This document shows positions 27,541-38,264 of a stretch of DNA of 52,759 nt, one piece after another. This stretch comes from an uncultured Planctomycetaceae bacterium (GTDB taxonomy: Bacteria > Planctomycetota > Planctomycetia > Planctomycetales > Planctomycetaceae): positions 1 to 52,759 of the forward strand of contig CALSLT010000036.1 of the NCBI GenBank assembly GCA_943787265.1, written 5' to 3'. Position 1 is the first letter of the stretch. Each line of letters starts with the position of its first letter. The notes under the pieces are model-generated. The model was not told where the DNA came from. It saw nothing but the letters and a program-made list of their open reading frames with translations, and did no database searches. The translations under genes and the position numbers were made by a program.

Positions 27541-27876
27541 CTAACCGGCAATGATTTCTCTGATTTCTGCATTCATCTGGTCGAGCTGCTTTTCGAGCTC
27601 CGCAAACACAGACGCTGCGTCAGCAAGTTGCCCGTCACGACCCATGTTTTCAAGGCGGTATGCCGTATCGTAGACCGACATTGCAAAGAAATTTCCGACT
27701 CCGCCCTTCAGTGCATGAGACTCTTCCATCAGGACCTGAGCGTTTCCCGACTCAATGGCGTCCCGAATCTTCGGTAATCGTTCAGCAGAGTCCTGTTGCA
27801 ACATGGCAAACATCTGTCCGAGCATGTCGCGGTCGTCTTCGACTTCTTCCAGTAGTTCTTCTGAATCGACCAACAT
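27541..27876 (-). CDS. free-standing HPt phosphotransfer protein
   Basis: A 111-residue all-helical protein that passes phosphoryl groups between receiver domains. The active histidine is H54 in ESHALKGGVGNFFA, matching the HPt signature H-x-x-K-G with the usual small residues after it. There is nothing else in the protein. It lies between the hybrid histidine kinase gene (116 bp upstream) and the kinase-receiver-phosphatase gene (36 bp downstream) on the same strand. That is the expected place for the intermediate carrier from the kinase's receiver to the output receiver. ATG 27876 has CAGGA upstream. Confidence 0.92.
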   Translation of the reverse strand: MLVDSEELLEEVEDDRDMLGQMFAMLQQDSAERLPKIRDAIESGNAQVLMEESHALKGGVGNFFAMSVYDTAYRLENMGRDGQLADAASVFAELEKQLDQMNAEIREIIAG

Positions 27877-27992
27877 TCCTGATTCCTGTCTTCGGTCTAA
27901 ACTGTCGATGGCTTCTGATTGGATTTGTGGTCAGACAGGCCTGAACCTGATTGGGACTGTCCGATTTGTTCAAAGTGCCCGGGCTGAATCCA

Positions 27993-30044
<2,052 letters not shown>

Positions 30045-30315
30045 TCTCCATCAAACCGTGGAAGTAAACATTAGGGAGGCAAACCTATCAATTTACCGAG
30101 GCAGATTCGCCGATCCAACGCTCGACACAAACGAAATGTGCATTCGCCGCCAATTCGAACATATGTGGATGAACGTTTTTTAGTGACGGTTGTGATGGTT
30201 GCACAGTCGCTCAGCACGTTCCATATTGGCGGGATACTGCCACGTCATCTGAGGACTGCAAGTCTGCAGGGGCCTCGGGCCAGAACACTTTCTCTCACAC
30301 ATTGAGGAGCACCAG

Positions 30316-31671
30316 ATGAGCGATCAGATCACACCAACGTACGGATCCCGGTACATGACCGAGCCGGTTCCGCGGAACAAGATTCCGGAAAACGGAATGG
30401 ATCCGAAGGCGGCTTATCACCTGATTCATGACGAACTGTCGACTCAGGGGAATCCGACGATGAACCTTTCGTCCTTCGTGACAACCGTCATGGACGAAGA
30501 ATGCGATCGTCTGATCAGCGAAAACATTGGCGTTAACTACATCGATACCGAAGTTTACCGAGCGAACCTGGAAATCCAGAATCGCTGCGTCGCGATGCTT
30601 AACGATCTCTATCACGCACCCGATCCGGACAAGTGCTGGGGCATTGAGACGATCGGTTCTTCGGAAGCACTGATGCTTTCTCTGCTGACTCACAAACGAG
30701 TCTGGCGGGAAAAACGTGAAGCTGAGGGCAAGCCGTTCGACAAGCCCAATATCGTCATGGGCAACGACGTTCATCTCGCCTGGAACAAGGGCTCGATTTA
30801 CTTCGATATCGAGCAGAAGCTGATTCCGCTCAAGCCGGATCGTTACACAATCACGCCAGAAGAAGTTCTGGAGCTTGTTGATGAGAACACGATCATGGTT
30901 GTCGGTGTGCTTGGGACTTCGTACACATTCGAGTACGACCCGATCGAAGAGATTAACGACGCTCTTGTGAAGCTGAAGAACGATAAAGGACTGGACATCC
31001 CGCTGCACGTTGACGGTGCCAGTGGTGCGTTCATTGCTCCGTTTCTGAATCCCGAGCTGAAGTGGGATTTTCAGTTGGAGCAGGTTAGGTCGATCAACAT
31101 CTCAGGCCACAAGTACGGATTGGTTTATCCGGGGATTGGTTGGGCTCTATGGCGTGATGAAGCTGACGTTCCGGCGAGCCTGGTCACGGAGACCAACGTC
31201 CTCGGCTTCCCGGAAAGATCGTTCAGTCTGAACTTCTCGCGTGGCGGAGCGATGATCCTTGCTCAGTATTACAACCTGATCCGCCTCGGCCGCACTGGGT
31301 ATACCGAAATCCAGAATGCAATGCGCGAGAACGCTCGGTATCTGGCGAAGGGTGTCGAGGCGCTCGGACGGTTTGACCTGATCAACGACGGAACGTTCAC
31401 GCCGTGCTGCTGTTGCAAACTGAAGGACGAGTCCAAGTGGAACGGTGCTGACCTGGTTGCCGCATTGGCTCAGCATGGCTGGATCATCCCGGCCTTCACG
31501 CTGCCGCCCGATGCGGATTCCGTCACTGCAATGCGTATGACGATCAAAGAAACTTTCAGCCGTGACATGGCCGACAAACTGATCAACGACATTCGAATGG
31601 CGATTGAGAAGCTCGATGCCACGCACACGAAACCGCATCACGAAGTTCAGGATCGTGGGCATCACCACTAG
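30316..31671 (+). CDS. gadB: glutamate decarboxylase (PLP-dependent)
   Basis: This enzyme decarboxylates glutamate to GABA and CO2, consuming a proton. It has 451 residues, fold type I, group II decarboxylase. Landmarks: N-terminal SRYMTEPVPRNKIPE typical of GadB, IGSSEA (114-118) for PLP phosphate, D233 in HVDGASGAF, and the Schiff-base K266 in NISGHKYG. It ends in a His-rich tail (RGHHH); in E. coli a C-terminal His closes the active site at neutral pH, so a similar role is possible (inference). ATG 30316 has GAGGAG (30304-30309) upstream. No Glu/GABA antiporter is adjacent. A strong hairpin terminator follows. Confidence 0.93.
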   Translation: MSDQITPTYGSRYMTEPVPRNKIPENGMDPKAAYHLIHDELSTQGNPTMNLSSFVTTVMDEECDRLISENIGVNYIDTEVYRANLEIQNRCVAMLNDLYHAPDPDKCWGIETIGSSEALMLSLLTHKRVWREKREAEGKPFDKPNIVMGNDVHLAWNKGSIYFDIEQKLIPLKPDRYTITPEEVLELVDENTIMVVGVLGTSYTFEYDPIEEINDALVKLKNDKGLDIPLHVDGASGAFIAPFLNPELKWDFQLEQVRSINISGHKYGLVYPGIGWALWRDEADVPASLVTETNVLGFPERSFSLNFSRGGAMILAQYYNLIRLGRTGYTEIQNAMRENARYLAKGVEALGRFDLINDGTFTPCCCCKLKDESKWNGADLVAALAQHGWIIPAFTLPPDADSVTAMRMTIKETFSRDMADKLINDIRMAIEKLDATHTKPHHEVQDRGHHH

Positions 31672-31738
31672 ATCGCGTTAGCAGCCCGCAGATTCTAAAG
31701 TGAACATGGATGTTGTCGCTGCGAATGCTGAAAATTTC

Positions 31739-31772
31739 GAAGCCCGGCTTTTTGTAAGCCGGGCTTCCTTCT
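31739..31772 (+). terminator. strong hairpin terminator after gadB
   Basis: GAAGCCCGGCTT (31739-31750), loop TTTGT and AAGCCGGGCTTC (31756-31767) form a perfect 12-bp stem followed by CTTCTC. The U run is poor but the stem is very stable and may work in both directions. Confidence 0.75.
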
Positions 31773-31811
31773 CAAGACGCAAAAATAAGTCTCACGTAGA
31801 AAGACAATCAA

Positions 31812-32372
31812 ATGTCAGAACTTCCACTTGGTGAATTCGATGTGTCGGGTGTGCCGAACAAGAACGTTTCATTTTCGCATCTGGCGATTCCCGTCCTGGA
31901 CGTCGAAAAGAGCGTTTCGTTCTTTCAGAAATACTGCGAAATGAAAGTGCTGAAACGTCGCGAGAATCCGGTCAACGTCTGGATGGGGGACGGTGTTCGA
32001 CCGTTTCAGATCGCGCTGCTGGCTGCCGATCCGAGTGACATCAAGCACGAACGATCCGGCACCGCGACGGACTACGACAATGCAAAGCTGCAGCACCCGA
32101 TCGTCGCGTCATCACACATCGGCTTTACGTGCCGAAGCTGCAGCGAAGTGAAACGCATCGCTGAGATGGCGAAAGAAGAAGGCATTCTCGAACACGGTCC
32201 CACCGAAGAAGGCTGGCCAGGCGGCTACTGCGTTTACATCACCGACCCAAGCGGCCACAGCATCGAGTTCTCGTATAACCAGGAAGCCGGCTATAACGCC
32301 ATTTTCGATCCTGTTTGTGACCTCGAATCGTTCAAGAACACTTACAAGGATGGCGAAGAAAAGTGGGACTAG
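31812..32372 (+). CDS. VOC superfamily (glyoxalase/dioxygenase-like) protein
   Basis: A 186-residue protein with the two beta-alpha-beta-beta-beta halves of the vicinal oxygen chelate fold. The first half opens HLAIPVLDVEKSVSFFQKYC, the second SSHIGFTCRSCSEVKRIAEM, and it ends in YITDPSGHSIEFSY, the usual metal-ligand Glu motif. Candidate metal ligands are the His of SHLAIP, the His of SSHIGF and the Glu of SIEFSY. The family includes glyoxalase I, dioxygenases and resistance proteins; the substrate cannot be told. It has its own terminator and lies between gadB and a membrane protein. Confidence 0.8.
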   Translation: MSELPLGEFDVSGVPNKNVSFSHLAIPVLDVEKSVSFFQKYCEMKVLKRRENPVNVWMGDGVRPFQIALLAADPSDIKHERSGTATDYDNAKLQHPIVASSHIGFTCRSCSEVKRIAEMAKEEGILEHGPTEEGWPGGYCVYITDPSGHSIEFSYNQEAGYNAIFDPVCDLESFKNTYKDGEEKWD

Positions 32373-32421
32373 CAGTCAGCAATCCGATTGCGGATTAATT
32401 CTCTGCTTTATCGAATGGCTC

Positions 32422-32456
32422 AAAGAGGGGTGCTTTCTTGCATCCCTCTTTTCTTA
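32422..32456 (+). terminator. rho-independent terminator
   Basis: AAAGAGGGGTGC (32422-32433) pairs with GCATCCCTCTTT (32440-32451, one G-U) over a 6-base loop and runs into TTTTCTT. It ends the VOC gene. Confidence 0.8.
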
Positions 32457-32530
32457 GCCGCTTCCCCGCCGTGCTGTGGTGCTCACAGTGGCGGTCGTCG
32501 CTGCCACCGATCCATACGGGCCTGATTTCT

Positions 32531-33376
32531 ATGCATGCTCACCGCTGGTTTTCGCTTCTTGCTCTGACGTTTCTGTTTTGTTCCACCGTAGCCGTGCTAC
32601 CTGCCGCTGCTCAGGACGAAGCCGAGGGCTTGACGGAAGAAACGGAAGAAGAAGACGCCGAGAAGCTGATGGGACAAACTGAGGCTCTTGACTGGGCCTT
32701 AGTCGTTGCACTTTGCCTTGCGGGAACGCATTTTTCGGCTCCCAGATTGAGACGCTTCATCGAACCGCAGGAAGCCAAAATCAGCTCACTCGGTGGAGGA
32801 ATGGCTGCCAGCTATGTCTTCATACACCTCATGTCGGAACTCGATGAAGGGGGAGAGCTTGTCGGCTCGAAAATCCATCATTTCGTACTGTTTGGATTCA
32901 TTATCTACTACGGCATCGAGTATTACCTCAAGCGTTCGAAACGCGGCCTGCACGCGACAGAACCCGGTCGCCTGGACTTCTCAATCCAGGTTGGCATCGG
33001 CTGGATTTACACCTGGCTGATCATGTATTCGATGCCCGAATCGATCCAGCGTTCCGGATTCAAAGTTGTGCCTGCGCTGGTGGCGCTGATTCTCCACCTG
33101 ATCTACAGCGACTTCCACTTCGGGAAAGAGTTTTCAAAACTGTTCGACCGGTGGGGGCGATTCATCCTCGCCAGTGCCCCGCTCATCGGCTGGGCTGGTG
33201 ACGTCTTCTACTTCCAGGACAACCCTGCCGTTTCGGATCTTCTCGTTGCGTTACTTGCCGGAGCCGTGATCTACAAATTGTTCGAGCACGAACTGCCTGA
33301 CCACGATAAGTCGAGTTTCGTCTGGTTCCTGGTCGGAGTCCTGGTTTTTGTCGCCTTGGATATCGCGGCTCATTAA
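32531..33376 (+). CDS. polytopic membrane protein, ZIP-like
   Basis: A 281-residue protein with a signal-like N-terminus (MHAHRWFSLLALTFLF, ending AAAQDEA), an acidic segment and about seven hydrophobic helices. GGGMAASYVFIHLMSEL and the end section LLVALLAGAVIYKLFEHELPDHD resemble ZIP metal transporter helices, but the canonical HNxxD/HExxH metal motifs are absent, so transport is unproven. ATG 32531 is chosen for its signal sequence; the TTG at 32438 that also opens the frame lies inside the preceding terminator. No operon partner is obvious. Confidence 0.65.
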   Translation: MHAHRWFSLLALTFLFCSTVAVLPAAAQDEAEGLTEETEEEDAEKLMGQTEALDWALVVALCLAGTHFSAPRLRRFIEPQEAKISSLGGGMAASYVFIHLMSELDEGGELVGSKIHHFVLFGFIIYYGIEYYLKRSKRGLHATEPGRLDFSIQVGIGWIYTWLIMYSMPESIQRSGFKVVPALVALILHLIYSDFHFGKEFSKLFDRWGRFILASAPLIGWAGDVFYFQDNPAVSDLLVALLAGAVIYKLFEHELPDHDKSSFVWFLVGVLVFVALDIAAH

Positions 33377-33424
33377 ACCGACGGCGCAAAACGACTCCAT
33401 CGAGCACGTCAATTACAAGTGCAG

Positions 33425-34582
33425 TCATGGTAGTTGCAATGAGCTGCCGGACAGTCGATGAAACACGATCGACTCGTACGCATTTTTCTCGCCGGCTTCG
33501 TAGAGGCATCCGAAAGCGTTCTCAGGCAGACTGACGAGGCACGAATACGCCGATGGGCCAGAGTGTAAAACTCGAGCGACCGGCCAGGTGGTTCCGTCAT
33601 CGAAGCTCGCTCGGACGGTCATCTTGATTCGACCTTTCTCGCTGGCCGGGTTGGAAAAGAGAAGCACGCCCGGTTTCGATTGTTTCATCCAACGTAGTCG
33701 AATGATGCTTCCCTGGCAGACGGGTTCAATCAGGCGTGGAGCGTCGACGGGCGATGACCAGGCCGTACCGCCATCTTTGCTGACAGAATGCGTACGACGT
33801 TTGCGACCGAAGTACGATCGCATATTCATCAACAGGGCACCCGTGCCTTCCGCGATTTCCACTACCTGGCACTCGTTGGTTTTCGGTCGGATCGTGCCGC
33901 CTAATTGCCATGTCTTTCCGTGGTCGTCGCTGTGGATGGAGTGTGCGCCGAATTCGAAACCGCCACCTTGCAGTTTGCCGTTCGGATCGTCGTAACTATG
34001 GTCGCAAGGAATGACGAGTCGCCCTTTATGGGCCCCATGTTTAATCTGAATGCCGACACCCGGTCCCGTTGCGTACCAGCCCCAACTTGGATCCTTCGTT
34101 GTTTTTGTAATTTCATTCGGTGCAGCCCATGTCGCACCATCGTCTGAGCTGTGGCTGACCCAGACCGTGCGTGTTGACTCGGCTTTCCCTTTGATAATGT
34201 CGGCCTCGTGGTCCGTGCCTAGATTGTGGGTCAGGAGCAGCCAGATTGTTCCCGTAGACTCATCAACGACCGGACACGGATTTCCACACGTGTGACCATT
34301 GTCGTCCCAAAGGACAACGTCGCCGCTCCATGTTTTGCCGCCATCGAACGACCGCTTGAGTAGCAGATCGATGTTGCCGGCATCTCCCCGCCCGGACTTA
34401 CGTCCTTCGCAAAACGCAAGCAGAGTTCCCTTCATCGTTCGAATGACCGATGGGATGCGGTAAGTGTGATAGTCACCTTCGCCACTTTTCCAAACGGTCG
34501 CTTTGAATTCTTCTGCAGCCAGGCTGTGAGGGGCAAGAATGCAGAAAAGAACGACGGGCAAACAGCGAAATCTGGAGTTCAT
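33425..34582 (-). CDS. exo-alpha-sialidase (BNR/Asp-box), exported
   Basis: A 385-residue six-bladed propeller enzyme (GH33-like) that would release terminal sialic acids. It has a signal peptide (MNSRFRCLPVVLFCILAPHS, cut near SLAA), the sialidase YRIPS motif carrying the catalytic Arg near residue 40, and several Asp-boxes: SFDGGKTW, SSDDGATW, SDDHGKTW, SKDGGTAW and SFDDGTTW. ATG 34582 is preferred (AAGG upstream); earlier Mets would run into the neighbouring gene, whose stop is at 34630. It is downstream of the LamG-DUF1549 gene on the same strand, suggesting shared use on sugar polymers (inference). Confidence 0.85.
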   Translation of the reverse strand: MNSRFRCLPVVLFCILAPHSLAAEEFKATVWKSGEGDYHTYRIPSVIRTMKGTLLAFCEGRKSGRGDAGNIDLLLKRSFDGGKTWSGDVVLWDDNGHTCGNPCPVVDESTGTIWLLLTHNLGTDHEADIIKGKAESTRTVWVSHSSDDGATWAAPNEITKTTKDPSWGWYATGPGVGIQIKHGAHKGRLVIPCDHSYDDPNGKLQGGGFEFGAHSIHSDDHGKTWQLGGTIRPKTNECQVVEIAEGTGALLMNMRSYFGRKRRTHSVSKDGGTAWSSPVDAPRLIEPVCQGSIIRLRWMKQSKPGVLLFSNPASEKGRIKMTVRASFDDGTTWPVARVLHSGPSAYSCLVSLPENAFGCLYEAGEKNAYESIVFHRLSGSSLQLP

Positions 34583-34629
34583 GACTGGCATTACCTTCGC
34601 AGTGTGACTCGGCGGCGCGAGTAAAATCT

Positions 34630-37600
34630 CTACGGGATGAAAATGAATTCCGGAGAATTCATCAGAGCCCACAGCATGTCTTCGAAACGGTGTCTCCACT
34701 CAGGGGTAACCCGTTTGGTCGGGGGATCGCCCCGGTTGACTACTTCGTGAGTTTCAACCTGCAACGTGTTGGCGTCCGGGTGGAGGTGGTTGGACCAGCC
34801 GACTCCGGTCCGTAGTGCTGGAAGTGGCGGCAGCGGTTTGTTGATTTCTTCCGGGTTGATTCGCTCGTCGTAGCCGTCGCTGAGCAGCTCGACAAAAATC
34901 GCGCGTTCTTCGCTGCCGGGTTTGCGAGTCAACGCTCGAACGAAGACAGCGTTGACCAGTTCGCTGGCAGGCTGATCCATGAGAGCGAGTTCGGTGAATT
35001 CGCTGTCGTCGGATAGCCGGGTGAAACGTCGTCCCAGAGTCCCGTTGGCGATGATTGCTGGTTGCAGAACTGTGGCTTCTTCTTCACGAATCGTCTGCGG
35101 ACTCTGCCGAGAACTACGCCAGCCGAAGGTCTCCAGCGTGCTGACAAACGGCGCGACGTGAGGCAGCGTCAGACTAGGGCGATCCCGTTCGTTAGACATC
35201 GACGAGAACATCCAGGCCCGCCTGGGGATTCCGAGGTTGATTGAATTTCGAATGTCCCGGCTGCCGTCGACGTCGATGTTCATGTCGCCCGCCCGGAAGT
35301 TCTTTCCAGAAGCTGCAAACAACGTGTCGACAAGCTGCTCTGCGGTAAGACGCTGACGAACCGGTGCAGCGAAAAGTTCAGCGGGAGTTTCATCGTCTAC
35401 CGTGGCGACCTGTCGCTGATAGGTGTGCGAATTGAGGATCAGTCTGGCCACGTGCTTAACGTCGTAGCCGCTCAGGACGACTTCGCGAGACAGGTAACGA
35501 AGTAGGTCAGGATGGCTCGGTTCTTCTGTTTCCCAGTCATCCATCGAGATTACGAGGCCCCGCCCAAGATACCGATGCCACAAACGGTTCACGAGAACTT
35601 CCGCAAATCGATCGTTGTGTGGCGAGGTGACTCGCGCGGCAAGTTCTCTTCGGGAGTCGCTTGATGGTTGCAGGATGCCATCCGGAATTGCGCTACCAAC
35701 TTTTTCTGCGAAGGGCCATTTCGCCGAGATTGGCTGGTCTGGTTTCAGGCTGACTTTAACCAGTTCAGAGTTGGACTGTCCGCCCGGAATCGTGCTGCTT
35801 TTCGGAACTTTCTGCGGACTGCGTTTCAGCATGGCGGCAATGCTGAAAAGGTCTTCCTGAGCGAAGTCGTGATACGGAGCGTCGTGGCACCGTGCACATT
35901 TCATTTCGAGTGCGAGGAATCCCTGACTGATAATGTGAGCTTTTGCCGCAAACGGTGCATCGTTCCCTGATGCCATCTCGAACCCGGCCGGGCCGCCGAA
36001 CTTGGCGCTGCCTTCCATTGAAATCAGTTCGGTGGCGAATCGGTCGAACGGTTTGTTGTCGAGAAACGATTCGAAAATCCACCAGCGGAACGGACCTGTG
36101 TTATTCAACGTGGGATTGATGATGTTCGGGTTTTCGGCGAGCACGTCCTGCCAGTAACCAACCCAGTGATCTGCCCAGCCGGGATGTTCCAGCATACGAT
36201 CGATGAAACGCGCTCGTCGGTCTGGCGACTTGTCGGCCATGAATTCACTGACCAGTTCCGGTGACGGCGGCGTTCCGATTAGATGAAGCGAAACGCGACG
36301 CATGAACGTCCAGTCATCGCACAGCGGAGCGGGTTTAACCTTTTCTTTCTTGAGGCGTGCCAGGATGAAACGATCGATGTCGTTACCGACCGCCGTGCCT
36401 GCTTCGAGATTCGGAGGATTGACGCCGGGTTTCAGCCTGACGATTTGCTGAGCGACTTTGTGTCTCTTATTCCAGTAGCGTTGCTCGGCGCCGCCGACTT
36501 CCTGACGTTTGTGCTGATCCATCTCCACATAGTCGTTCCGGCGTTGACGTTCGTACGACTCCCAGCCTCGATTCGTCATCGGAATGTTGCGCAAGGTGCT
36601 GAGCACTCGGAATGGAGTGGTTCCGTTATTCGATGCCTTCACGTTCTCGTCAGACGAGGTTGAGACCGGTGCGAAGCTGACGCTCGTCTCGCCAAACTCA
36701 ATGCGGCGAGATTGGCCACCGGCGTGTACTTCAAATCGAAACTCGTGATCTTTTCCGTCGAGTACGATTTCCACCATCCGCTCGCTCGCTCCCGGAAACA
36801 GTTGTCGCGAACGGAGAGCCAGTTTGCTTTCCAGTTCGTACATCTTGCCGTGACCGCCGCCGCGATGGCCTCGCTTCGGAGTTTCGACTGCGAGTTTTCC
36901 GTCAATAAACAGCCGACCGAAACGCAACGTCCGGACAAGAAAGTTGTACTTGCCAGCCGGAAGCTTCATGACGCTGCTGGCTCTCAGAATGAGTGGGTTG
37001 CCCCGATCAATTCGTAAAGCCTTCGGCGAATAACGCTGCGGCGTTGCGAAGAAGGCGAACGCGGGTTCCTTCCAGGATTCTGTCGGCTCGGGCATTGTTG
37101 CGGGCCACGAGGGCGAGTCGGGAATTCCTTCGATGACTTCGACGAGGATTTCGTCTCGAGGCGGAGCGGACTGCGGCATCGGCGGCGGGGACGGTGTCGG
37201 GAAATAGGGAACGCGAATCATGAAGCGTTCCGGTGTGAGAGCTTTTCGGTAGATGGCGACTTCGTCGATCTGTCCGTCGAACGAGCTGGTCCTGCCCATT
37301 CCCATTGACGAGCCGATCCAAAGTTGATCGTCGTCAACGACCGGCGCTCGGTCGGTGGCTCCACCCATATCCCAGACGCCGGGAACTGGTTGGCCGTCTA
37401 CATAGCCGACGAGGCTGTCGGCTTTGCCAAATTCGTAGGTCACCGCGACGTGATGCCACCCCTTGTCGACCGTGAATCCTGTTTTTGACGTCCAGCGATG
37501 CCAGTTGCCGGGAGCCTTCTTGTCGGCCCGCGTGCGGAACAGAAAACTGAGTACCGCGTCCGGCCCTTTGCCCTGAAGCCTCAACGAGTAGTTGTGGTTT

Positions 37601-38064
37601 TCACGCGAGAAGCCTTTCTCGTACGTTCGGCCTTTGCCGGCAATATACATGTACCGAGCACCGCCGAACTCCTTCGGTTTCACCCAGGCTTCGATTGTAA
37701 TCGCGTCTCCCTTGTCGAAGTCGATCAGGCTTTTTTCACCGGGATCGATCACCTTGATGACACCGACCTTTGACGTTATCTCGACGGATTGGTTGTCGGC
37801 AGCAAACAGCGGTGACACCGATCGTCGCGGACCAGGCTGAGCGACTTTGATTTCGCCGACTGGATTCAACGTTGGAATCGCGTTCTTTCCAAACGTGAGT
37901 GGCTGAGTGGGTTTGTCGCCGTCGAAGTTCCACCACAAGACGGGAGCGTCTTCTTTGACGAGTTTGGACCAGGCAGATTCCTGAGCACTCACAAAGGATG
38001 CACAAACCAAAGAAGCAATCAGGCTGCTAAGACAACAAATGAAACGTGGCGATGGTGTCATCAT
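34630..38064 (-). CDS. LamG - DUF1549 - DUF1553 planctomycete surface protein
   Basis: An exported 1,144-residue protein. It has a signal peptide (about 1-28, ending FVSAQE), a LamG/concanavalin-like lectin domain (about 115-290, with ITIEAWVKP, GWHHVAVTY, GQIDEVAIYRKAL), a linker of beta-rich unknown sequence, DUF1549 (about 580-790, including MRRVSLHLIGTPPS and the c-type heme-like CARCH) and DUF1553 (about 830-1,110, with NRLWHRYLGRGLV, NSHTYQRQ). These modules are expanded in Planctomycetes and usually linked to sulfatases, as here. The biochemical role is not established; the usual DUF1501 partner is not in this window. ATG 38064 (another ATG at 38061). Confidence 0.9.
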   Translation of the reverse strand: MMTPSPRFICCLSSLIASLVCASFVSAQESAWSKLVKEDAPVLWWNFDGDKPTQPLTFGKNAIPTLNPVGEIKVAQPGPRRSVSPLFAADNQSVEITSKVGVIKVIDPGEKSLIDFDKGDAITIEAWVKPKEFGGARYMYIAGKGRTYEKGFSRENHNYSLRLQGKGPDAVLSFLFRTRADKKAPGNWHRWTSKTGFTVDKGWHHVAVTYEFGKADSLVGYVDGQPVPGVWDMGGATDRAPVVDDDQLWIGSSMGMGRTSSFDGQIDEVAIYRKALTPERFMIRVPYFPTPSPPPMPQSAPPRDEILVEVIEGIPDSPSWPATMPEPTESWKEPAFAFFATPQRYSPKALRIDRGNPLILRASSVMKLPAGKYNFLVRTLRFGRLFIDGKLAVETPKRGHRGGGHGKMYELESKLALRSRQLFPGASERMVEIVLDGKDHEFRFEVHAGGQSRRIEFGETSVSFAPVSTSSDENVKASNNGTTPFRVLSTLRNIPMTNRGWESYERQRRNDYVEMDQHKRQEVGGAEQRYWNKRHKVAQQIVRLKPGVNPPNLEAGTAVGNDIDRFILARLKKEKVKPAPLCDDWTFMRRVSLHLIGTPPSPELVSEFMADKSPDRRARFIDRMLEHPGWADHWVGYWQDVLAENPNIINPTLNNTGPFRWWIFESFLDNKPFDRFATELISMEGSAKFGGPAGFEMASGNDAPFAAKAHIISQGFLALEMKCARCHDAPYHDFAQEDLFSIAAMLKRSPQKVPKSSTIPGGQSNSELVKVSLKPDQPISAKWPFAEKVGSAIPDGILQPSSDSRRELAARVTSPHNDRFAEVLVNRLWHRYLGRGLVISMDDWETEEPSHPDLLRYLSREVVLSGYDVKHVARLILNSHTYQRQVATVDDETPAELFAAPVRQRLTAEQLVDTLFAASGKNFRAGDMNIDVDGSRDIRNSINLGIPRRAWMFSSMSNERDRPSLTLPHVAPFVSTLETFGWRSSRQSPQTIREEEATVLQPAIIANGTLGRRFTRLSDDSEFTELALMDQPASELVNAVFVRALTRKPGSEERAIFVELLSDGYDERINPEEINKPLPPLPALRTGVGWSNHLHPDANTLQVETHEVVNRGDPPTKRVTPEWRHRFEDMLWALMNSPEFIFIP

Positions 38065-38091
38065 GAAAATCCAGTGGCAGGTCTGTTATCA

Positions 38092-38108
38092 GCGATCTGG
38101 GAGATCGC
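38092..38108. promoter_or_regulatory. inverted repeat in divergent promoter (candidate operator)
   Basis: GCGATCT (38092-38098), GGG, AGATCGC (38102-38108) is a perfect 7+7 inverted repeat, 28 bp from the LamG-DUF1549 start and about 157 bp before the sulfatase start. It could bind a dimeric regulator of the divergent pair. The regulator is not in the window. Confidence 0.4.
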
Positions 38109-38264
38109 CGAGTGGAGAGCCCGACAGTCTACCAGAGCGGCTTTCATGGGGGAACGTTGCGACTCGGTGGAGACTGTCCGGCAGGTGCGCTATCCTCGGT
38201 GAACCAGACGTCGATTCCTCACGGGCTGGTGCCAAATTCTGTGAAACTTCCGGAGAACATTGCG

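Noticed and set aside
31655..31671. His-His-His end of GadB as a cloning tag artefact
   Set aside because: The flanking DNA is natural with a terminator downstream, and only three histidines are present.
32438..32530. N-terminal extension of the ZIP-like protein from TTG 32438
   Set aside because: The TTG is within a terminator hairpin, and a signal sequence starts at ATG 32531.
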